Under the pieces are notes generated by a model. That model worked only from the letters and a program-made list of their open reading frames with translations, was not told the DNA's origin and made no database searches. Positions 20,718-28,599 of a stretch of DNA of 28,914 bases are shown here, one piece after another. The DNA is from DATGFB01 sp032160545 (GTDB taxonomy: Bacteria; Actinomycetota; Actinomycetes; Mycobacteriales; Jatrophihabitantaceae). A program made the translations under genes and the position numbers. The DNA lies in contig JAVHVN010000139.1 of the NCBI GenBank assembly GCA_032160545.1, positions 1 to 28,914 on the forward strand. Reading direction: 5' to 3'. Within the stretch, counting starts at the first letter, position 1. Each line of letters starts with the position of its first letter.

Positions 20718-21553
20718 TGGGCGGGTTCGACGACGCGCTCCAGGCGGTGGCCGCGTGGCCCGCGCCCATGGCCGCGGCGGCCGTCGTCGGGCCATCGGGT
20801 GTGCTCGCTGCCCACGGCCCGGTGTCCCAGGCCCTGCCGCTCGCGTCGGTCACCAAGCCGCTGGCCGCACTGAGCATCCTGGTCGCGGTCGAGGAGGGTG
20901 CGCTCGAGCTGTCCGACCCGGCCGACGAGACACTCGTTCCCGGCGCGACGCTGCGGCATCTGCTTGCCCACGCCTCGGGCCTCGCCCCCGAACGGCCGCT
21001 GCGCTCCTTCGCCCCGGCGGTACGACGCGTCTACTCCAACGTCGGCATCGAACTCGCGGCGACCCTGGTCGAACAGGCGGTCGACATGCCGTTCGCCGCG
21101 TACTTCGCCGAATCGCTCGTGCGGCCGCTCGGGCTGGCGGCGACGTCGTTGCCGGGATCAGCGGCGCGCGACGGCCTGGCGTCGGTCGAGGACATCGCGC
21201 GCGTCGTGCACGAACTGATGAACCCGGCCGGCTTGCTGCACGCATCGACCATCACGGACGCCCTCTCGGTGCAGTACCCGGGGTTGCGCGGCGTCCTGCC
21301 CGGCTTCGGGGGCCAGGACCCGAACGACTGGGGACTCGGATTCGAGATCCGCGGCCACAAGAGCCCGCACTGGACCGGCGCGGCCAACTCGCCCGCGACC
21401 GCCGGGCACTTCGGGCAGAGCGGAACCATGTTCTGGATCGATCCGTCGGCGAACGTCGCCCTCGTCGCGCTGACGGACACTGCCTTCGGCGACTGGGCCA
21501 AGGCGGCGTGGCCGGCTCTGTCCGACGCGGTGCTGGCGGCGGCCCGTACGTGA
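20717..21553 (+). CDS. serine hydrolase, beta-lactamase/EstB family
   Basis: A 278-residue class C beta-lactamase-fold hydrolase. Ser44-Val-Thr-Lys47 is the nucleophile motif, Tyr106-Ser-Asn108 the second motif, and His231-Phe-Gly the third. It is shorter than typical AmpC-type enzymes (about 360-400) and lacks an evident signal peptide, so it is more likely a cytoplasmic esterase, peptidase or amidase than a resistance enzyme. The ATG at 20717 overlaps the stop of the CofE-Nudix gene by one base (TGATG), making it the third gene of the F420 operon. Whether it acts on F420 or its derivatives is unknown. Confidence 0.88.
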   Translation: MGGFDDALQAVAAWPAPMAAAAVVGPSGVLAAHGPVSQALPLASVTKPLAALSILVAVEEGALELSDPADETLVPGATLRHLLAHASGLAPERPLRSFAPAVRRVYSNVGIELAATLVEQAVDMPFAAYFAESLVRPLGLAATSLPGSAARDGLASVEDIARVVHELMNPAGLLHASTITDALSVQYPGLRGVLPGFGGQDPNDWGLGFEIRGHKSPHWTGAANSPATAGHFGQSGTMFWIDPSANVALVALTDTAFGDWAKAAWPALSDAVLAAART

Positions 21554-21679
21554 AGGCGGGCGTCCGGCCCACGGTGGCCCATGCCACTTCGAGTTGCGAC
21601 CGGGTCCACAGTGCTCGATGCTCCGCCGAGGCCGACAGCGGTGTCGAGCCAGGCTCGCCCGTCCATCCCAGGGAGCACC

Positions 21680-22537
21680 GTGTCCGTCGACGCCGTCCGC
21701 CGCCTGCTCGGCTGCCTCGTGTCCTGTCTCGTGGTGGCCGGCGTGCTCGTGCCCGCCGGATCGCTGGGCGCCGCAAGCAGCGCGCTGTCGTGCAGCACGA
21801 GTGCCCCTCGCAAGGCTGACGGCAGCCTGTGGCGCTGCACGTTCGACGACGAGTTCAACGGCAGCACCGTGAACCGCGCCGCATGGACCGTCCAGACGAC
21901 GGCCAACGGCGGGTTCCAGGCCGGCACCGCGTGCGCCGTCGACAGCGCGAAGACCGTGTCGGTCTCGAAGGGCAGTCTCGATCTCACCGTTCGCAGGACC
22001 GCGCCGTTCGTGTGCACCAGCTCCCGGCGCAACTTCTCCACCAGCTACCAGGGCGGCTCGGTGTACACACGCGCCTTCAGCCAGCAGTACGGCCGCTTCG
22101 ACGTTCGCGCTCGATTCGCCGACAGCAACGGCCACCCGGGCGTCCAGGGTGCGTTGTGGCTGTATCCCCGCACGCTGACGCCGACCGGGATGCTGAGCAC
22201 GGGCGAGATCGACATCGCCGAGGCGTACGGGCAGCGCCCCGACCACGTCATCCCGACCGTCCATGCCGCCGTCACGCTGTTCGGTGCTTCGAAGGCGTGC
22301 GTGGTACCCGACTACGGCGCCGCGTTCCACACGTACACCACGATCTGGACTCCGACCTCGGTGACCTTCGTCTACGACGGCAGCACCTGCCTTCGGGTCA
22401 CCACGCCGACCGGGTCCCTGTCGGGCCCGACGATGGTCGCGCTCACGCAGGGGACCGGTTCGCGCCGGAACGCGCCGTCGGCCGCAACGCCCATGCCGGC
22501 GACGCTGCAGGTCGACTACGTGCGCGTATGGGCCTGA
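21680..22537 (+). CDS. secreted glycoside hydrolase family 16 protein
   Basis: A 285-residue protein with a signal peptide (charged Arg-Arg near 7-8, hydrophobic core 9-27, cleavage probably near Ala-Ala-Ser at 31-33). A GH16 jelly-roll catalytic domain follows, with the motif Glu176-Ile-Asp-Ile-Ala-Glu181 (nucleophile and acid/base). GH16 enzymes hydrolyse beta-1,3/1,4-glucans, laminarin, agar or related polymers; the polymer here is not evident. Six Cys residues (38, 53, 85, 112, 207, 237) could form three disulfides outside the cell. The GTG at 21680 has GGGAG upstream. The 126 bp before it contain nothing recognisable. Confidence 0.92.
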   Translation: MSVDAVRRLLGCLVSCLVVAGVLVPAGSLGAASSALSCSTSAPRKADGSLWRCTFDDEFNGSTVNRAAWTVQTTANGGFQAGTACAVDSAKTVSVSKGSLDLTVRRTAPFVCTSSRRNFSTSYQGGSVYTRAFSQQYGRFDVRARFADSNGHPGVQGALWLYPRTLTPTGMLSTGEIDIAEAYGQRPDHVIPTVHAAVTLFGASKACVVPDYGAAFHTYTTIWTPTSVTFVYDGSTCLRVTTPTGSLSGPTMVALTQGTGSRRNAPSAATPMPATLQVDYVRVWA

Positions 22538-22551
22538 CCGCGCGGGGTCAG
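22534..22551. terminator. hairpin spanning both convergent stop codons
   Basis: CTGACC (22534-22539) pairs perfectly with GGTCAG (22546-22551) around a 6-nt loop. It covers the stop codons of the GH16 gene and of the glycosylase gene on the opposite strand. It could terminate both transcripts; no U-tract on either side. Confidence 0.45.
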
Positions 22552-23459
22552 ATGGCGCGAATGTCGGTCGGCGCGAAGCGTGGGCCGAAGCGCGGCTTGC
22601 CGACGCCACTGAGCTCGACCAGGCGGACGACCCGCTGCCGCTGACCGGCCCACGGCTCGAGCAGTGCGCACATCTCGGCGTCGTCACCTCGTGCCCGTCC
22701 GGTGAAGTAGTGCACCACGAGGTCCTTGATGTGGTAGTCGCCGACGCTGATCGCGTCGGGATGTCCGAGCGCCCGCTGAGCCGTCTCGGCCGCCGTCCAC
22801 TGACCCACGCCCGGGACGACGCGCAGCCGGGCCAGCGCGGCAACGGGATCGAGGTCGGCACACTCCTCGATCCGACCGGCCACCGTCGCCGCGGCCCGAA
22901 TGCCCCGCTGCCGTTGGGAATCGACACCCATCCGGTGCCAGTCCCACGACGGGATCTGCAGCAGGACGTCGGCCGCGGGCGGCACACGCAGGCCTGCGAC
23001 GGGTCCGGGCGCGGGCGTTCCGAACCACCGCAGCAACAGCCGCCACGCACGCCTTGCCTCGTTGCCGGTGACCCGTTGCTCCAGCACCGCCGGAACGAGG
23101 GCGTCCATGACCAGGCCGGTGCTCGGGAGCCGCAACCCCGGCCGCCGTCGCCAGACCTCCCGCAGGCGCGGCTGCATCGACAGGTCCAGGCCGGACCAGT
23201 CGTCTTCCTCGCCGAGCAGCCTGGGGACGCAATCGAGCAACCAGGCCGCGCCCGGCCCCCATGCTCGCGCCGCGACGACTCCCCCGGCCGCGCACAGCGA
23301 AAGCGTGCCCGCGCCGACCGGGGTGGCACATGCCCACCAGAAGCCGCCCGCCGCGTCGATGCGGTGCGCGGGATCGCCGGTTCCGCGCACGAGTGGACGA
23401 ACAGTGGCGAGCAGGTCGACGGGGCGTTGCGCGTCCCAGACGCGATCCGAGTGCGTCAC
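22548..23459 (-). CDS. DNA-3-methyladenine glycosylase II-like (AlkA family)
   Basis: A 303-residue base-excision repair glycosylase of the HhH-GPD superfamily that would remove alkylated purines. The helix-hairpin-helix is at about 212-223 (Leu-Arg-Val-Val-Pro-Gly-Val-Gly-Gln-Trp-Thr-Ala), followed by the catalytic Asp241 in Gly-Asp-Tyr-His-Ile-Lys. An N-terminal AlkA_N-like domain of about 110 residues is less conserved. The GTG start at 23459 overlaps the stop of the nucleotidyltransferase gene (GTGA), so a repair gene is coupled to an envelope sugar operon. No SOS or Ada box was noticed. Confidence 0.9.
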   Translation of the reverse strand: MTHSDRVWDAQRPVDLLATVRPLVRGTGDPAHRIDAAGGFWWACATPVGAGTLSLCAAGGVVAARAWGPGAAWLLDCVPRLLGEEDDWSGLDLSMQPRLREVWRRRPGLRLPSTGLVMDALVPAVLEQRVTGNEARRAWRLLLRWFGTPAPGPVAGLRVPPAADVLLQIPSWDWHRMGVDSQRQRGIRAAATVAGRIEECADLDPVAALARLRVVPGVGQWTAAETAQRALGHPDAISVGDYHIKDLVVHYFTGRARGDDAEMCALLEPWAGQRQRVVRLVELSGVGKPRFGPRFAPTDIRAI

Positions 23460-24535
23460 AGGTCAGAGGAGAACCGGATCGCGCCGTCGGACAGCACGAC
23501 CTCGGGCCAGACCCGGGCGCCGGCGCGCAGCTCGATGCCCGCACCGATCCGGGCGCGATCACCGATCACGGCGTCCTCGACGACCGAGCGGGCTCCGATC
23601 ACGGCGCCGAAGCCCACGACGGAACGGCGGACGACCGCATCCGCCGAGACCACCGCGCCGTCGAACAGCACCGACCCGTCGACGACCGCGCGGGCCTCGA
23701 CCCGGACCCCCGCGCCGACCGTTGCTCCCCCGGTCAGGGTCGCCGACGCGTGGACGTCCGCGCCGGCCAGGACCAGCACGGGCCCGACCGGACCAGGCAG
23801 CGCGGGCGACGGGGCGATGCCCTGAACGAGGTCGGCAGATCCGGCGATGAAGTCCGACGGCGTACCGAGGTCACGCCAGTAGGTCGAGTCGACGAACCCG
23901 GCGATGCGCGCGCCCGCGGCGAGCAGACCGGGAAACGTCTCGCGCTCGACCGACACCGGTCGCCCGGCAGGGATGCTCTCGATCACCGAACGGCTCAGGA
24001 CGTAGGTGCCGGCGTTGATCTGGTCGGTGACCGGATCGGGGTCCTTCTCGAGGAAGGCGGTCACCCACCCGTCGGCGTCGGTCGGCACGCAGCCGAACGC
24101 CCTCGGGTCGTCGACCTTCGTGAGGTAGAGCGTGGCGTCGGCACCGGTGCGCCGCTGCGTCGCGAGCAACGCGGTCAGATCTGCTCCGGAGAGCACGTCG
24201 CCGTTGAAGACCAGCGCCGTCTCGCCGCGCAACCGGCCGGCGACGTTGCGGATGCCGCCGGCAGTCCCCAGCGGCTCAGTCTCGACCACGTACTCGATGT
24301 CGACGCCGAAGGCGGAGCCGTCGCCGAAGTAGGACTCGAAGACATCGGCGCGATAGCTGGTGCCCAGCACGATGTGCGTGACGCCGGCTTCGCGGATGCG
24401 CGCGACGAGGTGGGTGAGGAACGGGACGCCGGCGGTCGGCAGCATCGGCTTCGGCGCCGAGAGGGTGAGCGGACGAAGGCGGGTGCCCATGCCGCCGACG
24501 AGGATCACCGCATCAACGTCCGCAGCGCCGGTCAT
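23456..24535 (-). CDS. manC: mannose-1-phosphate guanylyltransferase-like nucleotidyltransferase
   Basis: A 359-residue sugar-nucleotide synthase. The N-terminal Rossmann domain begins with Ala-Val-Ile-Leu-Val-Gly-Gly-Met-Gly-Thr-Arg-Leu-Arg-Pro-Leu-Thr (about 9-24) and Lys-Pro-Met-Leu-Pro. The substrate strand has Gly-Asp-Val-Leu-Ser, and the second half is a left-handed beta-helix of hexapeptide repeats. It resembles ManB (Rv3264c), which makes GDP-mannose, and lies beside a WbbL-like gene as in M. tuberculosis. A GDP-heptose or other NDP-sugar product cannot be excluded, since a GmhB-like gene is nearby. ATG 24535 has GGGAG 6 nt upstream. Confidence 0.88.
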   Translation of the reverse strand: MTGAADVDAVILVGGMGTRLRPLTLSAPKPMLPTAGVPFLTHLVARIREAGVTHIVLGTSYRADVFESYFGDGSAFGVDIEYVVETEPLGTAGGIRNVAGRLRGETALVFNGDVLSGADLTALLATQRRTGADATLYLTKVDDPRAFGCVPTDADGWVTAFLEKDPDPVTDQINAGTYVLSRSVIESIPAGRPVSVERETFPGLLAAGARIAGFVDSTYWRDLGTPSDFIAGSADLVQGIAPSPALPGPVGPVLVLAGADVHASATLTGGATVGAGVRVEARAVVDGSVLFDGAVVSADAVVRRSVVGFGAVIGARSVVEDAVIGDRARIGAGIELRAGARVWPEVVLSDGAIRFSSDL

Positions 24536-24578
24536 CTCAACTCCCTGTGTCCTCGCACGAGCGTGCCACATCGAAGCG

Positions 24579-25463
24579 TCAACTCTCGTGACGCTGCGCC
24601 TCGGCACCGGCGGCGACGCGCGGCACCCGCCGGGCGACCCCCGAACGGGCCCGTAGCCCGGCATGCAGCATCAGCCGGACCGGCAGCCACCGCCAGCCGC
24701 GGTAACGCCCGGACAGGTAGCGCCAGGCGCTGCGATGGTGTTCCGCGGTCATCCGGGCGGCCTGCTTCGACGTCGCGTGGCCACCGGTGTGGCTCACGAC
24801 CGCGGAGGGCACATACACGTTCTGCCAGCCCCCCTTGCCCAGCCGATCACCGAGATCGAGATCCTCGAAGTACATGAAATAGCCGGGATCGAAGCCGCCG
24901 ACCTCGTCGAACGCGTCACGCCGCAACAACACGCACGAGCCCGACACCCACCCCGCGGTGCGCTCCCGCGGCGGCTCGGTCTCGACACGGTACGCGGCGG
25001 TCCACGGGTTCGACGGCCACCACCAGCCGAACAGCGCGTGGCCGATACCGCGTCCCAACGAGGGCAGCGCGCGCGCCGACGGGTAGATCGCGCCGTCGGG
25101 CGTGTGGATCAGCGGCCCGAAGGCACCGCCCTGGGGCCAGCGGCCGGCGGCCGCGACGAGCGCGTCCAGGGAACCCGGTTCCCATTCGATGTCGGGGTTC
25201 GCCACGACGACGAGTTCGGCGGTCGTCTCGCGCACACCCAGGTTCGCGGCCCGGCCGTAGCCGAGGTTGCCGCCGGTGTGCAGGAGGCGGACGCCCGGGC
25301 GCGCGGCGGCGGCTTCGATCGACCCGTCCTCGGAACCGTTGTCGGCCAGCACGATGTCGAGCGGTTGGTTGGTCGCCACGACCAGCGTGTCGAGGAAGGT
25401 GTTCAGCGCCTCGCCGGGTGAGTAGGTGACGACCACGACGGCGAGCGGCTCGGCGGCGGTCAT
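24579..25463 (-). CDS. wbbL: glycosyltransferase family 2, WbbL rhamnosyltransferase-like
   Basis: A 294-residue GT-A fold inverting glycosyltransferase without membrane helices. Visible motifs are Val-Val-Thr-Tyr-Ser-Pro-Gly (11-17), Leu-Ala-Asp-Asn-Gly-Ser (39-44), Asn-Pro-Asp (metal site), Gly-Trp-Val-Ser-Gly-Ser-Cys and Tyr-Phe-Met-Tyr-Phe-Glu-Asp-Leu-Asp-Leu-Gly-Asp-Arg-Leu-Gly-Lys. The last closely matches mycobacterial WbbL (Rv3265c), which adds rhamnose to GlcNAc-PP-decaprenol to start the arabinogalactan linker. Order fbiAB, manC, wbbL also matches. Rhamnose as donor here is inference. The ATG at 25463 overlaps the preceding GT4 stop by 4 nt. Confidence 0.9.
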   Translation of the reverse strand: MTAAEPLAVVVVTYSPGEALNTFLDTLVVATNQPLDIVLADNGSEDGSIEAAAARPGVRLLHTGGNLGYGRAANLGVRETTAELVVVANPDIEWEPGSLDALVAAAGRWPQGGAFGPLIHTPDGAIYPSARALPSLGRGIGHALFGWWWPSNPWTAAYRVETEPPRERTAGWVSGSCVLLRRDAFDEVGGFDPGYFMYFEDLDLGDRLGKGGWQNVYVPSAVVSHTGGHATSKQAARMTAEHHRSAWRYLSGRYRGWRWLPVRLMLHAGLRARSGVARRVPRVAAGAEAQRHES

Positions 25464-26611
25464 GACGCGCTCCGCACCGAGCGCCGCCGTGACGCGGCGG
25501 CCTGCTCGTACGCGGGCAGGTGGGCGCGCGCACAGGCGTCCCAGGTGAACGTCGCGGCCCGGGCGACCGCACGGCTCGCGAGGGAGCGCCGCAGTTCCGG
25601 ATCAGCCATGAGCCTGCGCAGTGCGGCGGCGATCGAGGCAGCATCGGGCTCGGTGTACGCGACGGCCTCGCCGCCGACCTCGGGCAGCGCCAGCCGGCGG
25701 GTCGTCAGCACTGCGGCGCCGCTCGCCATGGCCTCGAGAACGGGCAGGCCGAAGCCTTCACCGAGGCTGGGGTACGCGACGACCTCGGCCCCGCCGAGCA
25801 GGCCGGCGAGCTGGCCGAGCGGCAGGTACCCGGGCCGGATCAGCCGCAGGGACGAAGGAACGGCCCCGACGGCAGCCGCCAGCCGGTCGTCCCACCCGGC
25901 ACCGCCGGCCAGCACGAGGGCGGGCGGCTTGGGCGACCCGTCGAAGGCGGACACCCAGCCACTGATGAGCGCAGGCAGGTTCTTGCGCGGCTCGTGAGTA
26001 CCGAGAAAGGCGATGTAGCTCTCGTCACCGCTCAGGCCGAGCCGCTGGCGCACGTCGGCGACGGCAGCGGGCGCAGGCGGAGCGAAGACACTGGTGTCGA
26101 CACCGAGGTGCGCCACGTGCATGCGCGCCCGGTCGGCACGGGCCACCCGGGCCAGCTCGTCCGCGGTGGCCTGGGACGGGACGACATAGGCGGTCGCGCG
26201 TCGGAGCGCCACCCGGGTCGCGGTGCGGAAGAAGGGCGCCTTGACCGCGGTGTGCACGCCCGGGTCGGTGAAGAACGTCGCGTCGTGCAGCGTGACGACC
26301 ACGGGCCGTCGCACCGCGAGGGGCAGCGTGTAGTGCGGCGCGTGGACGACATCGGGTGCCACGCGGCGCACGATGCGCGGCAGCTGCAGCTGTTCCCACA
26401 TCAGCCTGGCGGGCGCCCGGCGCAGCGTCGCGGAAGCCGCGACCGGCTCGCTGCCGGACAGGCTCGCGTAGTGCTGGGCGTCCTCGTCGCGGCACACCAC
26501 CCGAACCTCGACCCCGATGCGCCGCAGTGCGGGCAGCAGGTTGTCGACGTAACGCCCGACGCCCCCTCGCTCGGGCGGCACCGCGGTGGCGTCGAGCAGT
26601 ACTCGCACCAC
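25460..26611 (-). CDS. glycosyltransferase family 4
   Basis: A 383-residue retaining GT-B transferase. An N-terminal Gly-Gly-Val-Gly-Arg-Tyr (16-21) acceptor loop, a central Phe-Leu-Gly-Thr-His-Glu-Pro-Arg-Lys-Asn-Leu, and the donor-binding E-x7-E motif (Glu-Gly-Phe-Gly-Leu-Pro-Val-Leu-Glu) are visible. It is similar in layout to mannosyl- and rhamnosyltransferases of polysaccharide assembly. No transmembrane helix is seen. Two adjacent GTG codons (26611 and 26608) can serve as start, with GGAG about 8 nt upstream. It follows another GT4 gene after 43 bp and overlaps wbbL. Donor and acceptor are unknown. Confidence 0.9.
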   Translation of the reverse strand: MVRVLLDATAVPPERGGVGRYVDNLLPALRRIGVEVRVVCRDEDAQHYASLSGSEPVAASATLRRAPARLMWEQLQLPRIVRRVAPDVVHAPHYTLPLAVRRPVVVTLHDATFFTDPGVHTAVKAPFFRTATRVALRRATAYVVPSQATADELARVARADRARMHVAHLGVDTSVFAPPAPAAVADVRQRLGLSGDESYIAFLGTHEPRKNLPALISGWVSAFDGSPKPPALVLAGGAGWDDRLAAAVGAVPSSLRLIRPGYLPLGQLAGLLGGAEVVAYPSLGEGFGLPVLEAMASGAAVLTTRRLALPEVGGEAVAYTEPDAASIAAALRRLMADPELRRSLASRAVARAATFTWDACARAHLPAYEQAAASRRRSVRSAS

Positions 26612-26654
26612 GCGCGCAGGCTCCAGGGGTCAGGTGACGGGAAGCGTGGCAAGT

Positions 26655-27776
26655 TTAGCCCCGCGCTGCGTCGAGGACAGCGCGGTACAGCGCCCATCCG
26701 CGGCGCCCGACCGCGTCCCAGTCGAAGGCCTTCGCCCGCATCCGCCCCTCACCCGCCAGCCGGTCGCGCAGGCCGGCGTCGGCGCCGATCACCTCGATGG
26801 CGCTTGCCAGTGCTTCGGCGTCGCCGACCGGGACCGCGAGCGCTGCCTCGCCCGCGACCTCGGCGAAAACCGGCAGATCCGAGCACACCACGGGGACGCC
26901 GAGAGCCATCGCCTCGGCGAGCGGCAGCCCGAAACCCTCCGCACGGCTCGGCGCGATCAACGCGGCGGCGCCGCGCAGCACCACGCCGAGATCGGCGTCG
27001 CTGACGCGGCCGACGGGCTGCAGCAGGTCGGGCCGAAGCCCCGCCTGCGCAGCAGTGGCGCGCAGGTCGACGCGGCCCCAGCCGGGCTGGCCCACGACGA
27101 CCAGCGTCGGGGCGTCGGACCCGAGCGTGGCAAGGGCCTGGATGAGCACGTCCAGGCCCTTGCGTGGCTCGAGGGTCGCGACTGTGACGAGGTACTCCTG
27201 CGGCAGGCGAAGCCGCTCGCGGGTCTCTGCGGTGCGGTCCGCGTCGGGTTCGGCGAGCAATTCCGGCGCGACCCCGGCGCCGAGGACGTGCAGCCGGTCG
27301 GCGTCCAGTTCCGGGAACACGGTCGCCAGCTGCGCGGCGACGACGGCACTGGGCACCGTGATCGCGTCGGCGTGCCGCACAGCGAGCCCCACCATCCGGC
27401 GGTGCCATCGGACGCCGTGCGGCGTCAGGGTCTCCGGATGCGTCCAGGGCACCGCGTCGTGCACCGTGACCACCACCGGACGCGAGCGGCGCGGGGGCAT
27501 CAGCGGTGTCGGTGCGTGCAGCAGCTCGCCCCGTGGCACCGGACCGAGCCCGCGCGCCCATGCGGCCGCGAGCGCGCGCCTGCCCAGAGGCAGCCGGTGC
27601 ACTTCGGAGACGGCCGAGCGCACTCGCGTCACATCCAGATGCCAGGCCGCCCAGCCCGAGACGGAATCGTCCGGCGCGGACGTACGGAGCAATCCGCCGA
27701 CGAGGCCCGCGGTGTATCGGCCGGTGCCCCCGGGAACCGCCGCGAGCAGCTGCTCAGCAACCACGGCCAGGCGCAC
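26655..27776 (-). CDS. glycosyltransferase family 4 heading the envelope operon
   Basis: A 373-residue GT-B glycosyltransferase. It has Gly-Gly-Thr-Gly-Arg-Tyr (16-21), Ala-Thr-Leu-Glu-Pro-Arg-Lys-Gly-Leu-Asp-Val-Leu and the E-x7-E donor site in Glu-Gly-Phe-Gly-Leu-Pro-Leu-Ala-Glu. It is a paralogue-like neighbour of the next GT4 gene. I chose GTG 27776 because TACGGT stands 6 nt upstream (leaderless); the frame stays open further upstream, but over the divergent methyltransferase. It is the first of five same-strand genes with gaps of 43 bp or overlaps of 4 nt (GT4, GT4, wbbL, manC, alkA). Confidence 0.9.
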   Translation of the reverse strand: MRLAVVAEQLLAAVPGGTGRYTAGLVGGLLRTSAPDDSVSGWAAWHLDVTRVRSAVSEVHRLPLGRRALAAAWARGLGPVPRGELLHAPTPLMPPRRSRPVVVTVHDAVPWTHPETLTPHGVRWHRRMVGLAVRHADAITVPSAVVAAQLATVFPELDADRLHVLGAGVAPELLAEPDADRTAETRERLRLPQEYLVTVATLEPRKGLDVLIQALATLGSDAPTLVVVGQPGWGRVDLRATAAQAGLRPDLLQPVGRVSDADLGVVLRGAAALIAPSRAEGFGLPLAEAMALGVPVVCSDLPVFAEVAGEAALAVPVGDAEALASAIEVIGADAGLRDRLAGEGRMRAKAFDWDAVGRRGWALYRAVLDAARG

Positions 27777-27782
27777 CCGGCA

Positions 27783-27788
27783 ACCGTA
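27783..27788 (-). promoter_or_regulatory. -10 box of the glycosyltransferase operon (leaderless)
   Basis: TACGGT on the minus strand lies 6 nt before the GTG at 27776. It is one of two divergent boxes within a 64-bp interval. Confidence 0.45.
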
Positions 27789-27828
27789 TCCGGTGCGGGG
27801 AGCGGGACGGGGCTCGTGGGAGGTGTGT

Positions 27829-27834
27829 GAGAAT
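27829..27834 (+). promoter_or_regulatory. -10 box of the methyltransferase gene (leaderless, weak)
   Basis: GAGAAT, preceded by TGT, lies 6 nt before the GTG at 27841. The first base deviates from TANNNT, but the spacing matches the other genes. Confidence 0.3.
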
Positions 27835-27840
27835 GGGGCC

Positions 27841-28596
27841 GTGCCGCAGAACCCGGCGTCCACGACGCACATGACGCCCTTGACGATCTTCGGATCCCTG
27901 CGGTGGCCGATCGTTCGGCGCGTGATCGAGGAGCAGCCACCTCGCACGATCCTCGAGCTGGGGTGCGGCGTCGGCACGTTCGGCGAACGGATGGCGCATC
28001 TCGGCACGTATGTCGGCGTCGAACCGGACGAGACCTCCTTCCACATCGCCCGCGAGCGCATCGGCGCGCAGGGCGGGCAGGTGCTCCACGGTGACCAGAG
28101 CGTCGTGCCGGACGGATCGACCTTCGATCTTGTCTGCGCGTTCGAGGTCATCGAGCACATCGAGGACGATGCCGAACAGGTCAAGGACTGGCTGCAGCTG
28201 GTCAACCCAGGCGGACGGATCATGTTCTCCGTCCCGGCCTTCCAACACCGGTTCGGCCCGTTCGACGAGTCCGTGGGGCACTACCGCCGGTATTCGCCCG
28301 AGCAGATGCGTGCGCTGCTCGCCGGCGCTGGTCTGGCGAACATCCAGACGTATCTGTACGGCTGGCCGCTCGGCAATGCTCTCGACGTGATCCGCAATCG
28401 CTCGGCCGCCAGCAAGCAAGCCGAGTTCGGTGACACGCCCATCGAGCAGCGCACTCACTCCAGCGGTCGGACGTTGCGATTCAACGGCGCCTTCGGCACC
28501 GTCGCACAGGCGGCGACCTTCCCCCTGCGCTCGCTGTACCGCCTCACCCCCAATCGCGGTACGGGCCTCGTCGCAGTCGGGCAGAAGCCGCGCTGA
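27841..28596 (+). CDS. class I SAM-dependent methyltransferase
   Basis: A 251-residue UbiG/Methyltransf_11-type enzyme. Motif I is Ile-Leu-Glu-Leu-Gly-Cys-Gly-Val-Gly-Thr-Phe-Gly (37-48), followed by Val-Gly-Val-Glu-Pro-Asp, a Phe-Glu-Val-Ile-Glu-His-Ile-Glu-Asp motif about 60 residues later, and Asn-Pro-Gly-Gly-Arg. Divergence from the glycosyltransferase operon and the adjacent GmhB-like gene suggest methylation of a sugar or lipid-linked glycan. The substrate is unproven. GTG at 27841 was chosen from the 6-nt spacing to a -10-like box and because the methyltransferase homology starts here. It ends 3 bp before the convergent HAD gene. Confidence 0.88.
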   Translation: MPQNPASTTHMTPLTIFGSLRWPIVRRVIEEQPPRTILELGCGVGTFGERMAHLGTYVGVEPDETSFHIARERIGAQGGQVLHGDQSVVPDGSTFDLVCAFEVIEHIEDDAEQVKDWLQLVNPGGRIMFSVPAFQHRFGPFDESVGHYRRYSPEQMRALLAGAGLANIQTYLYGWPLGNALDVIRNRSAASKQAEFGDTPIEQRTHSSGRTLRFNGAFGTVAQAATFPLRSLYRLTPNRGTGLVAVGQKPR

Positions 28597-28599
28597 GCA

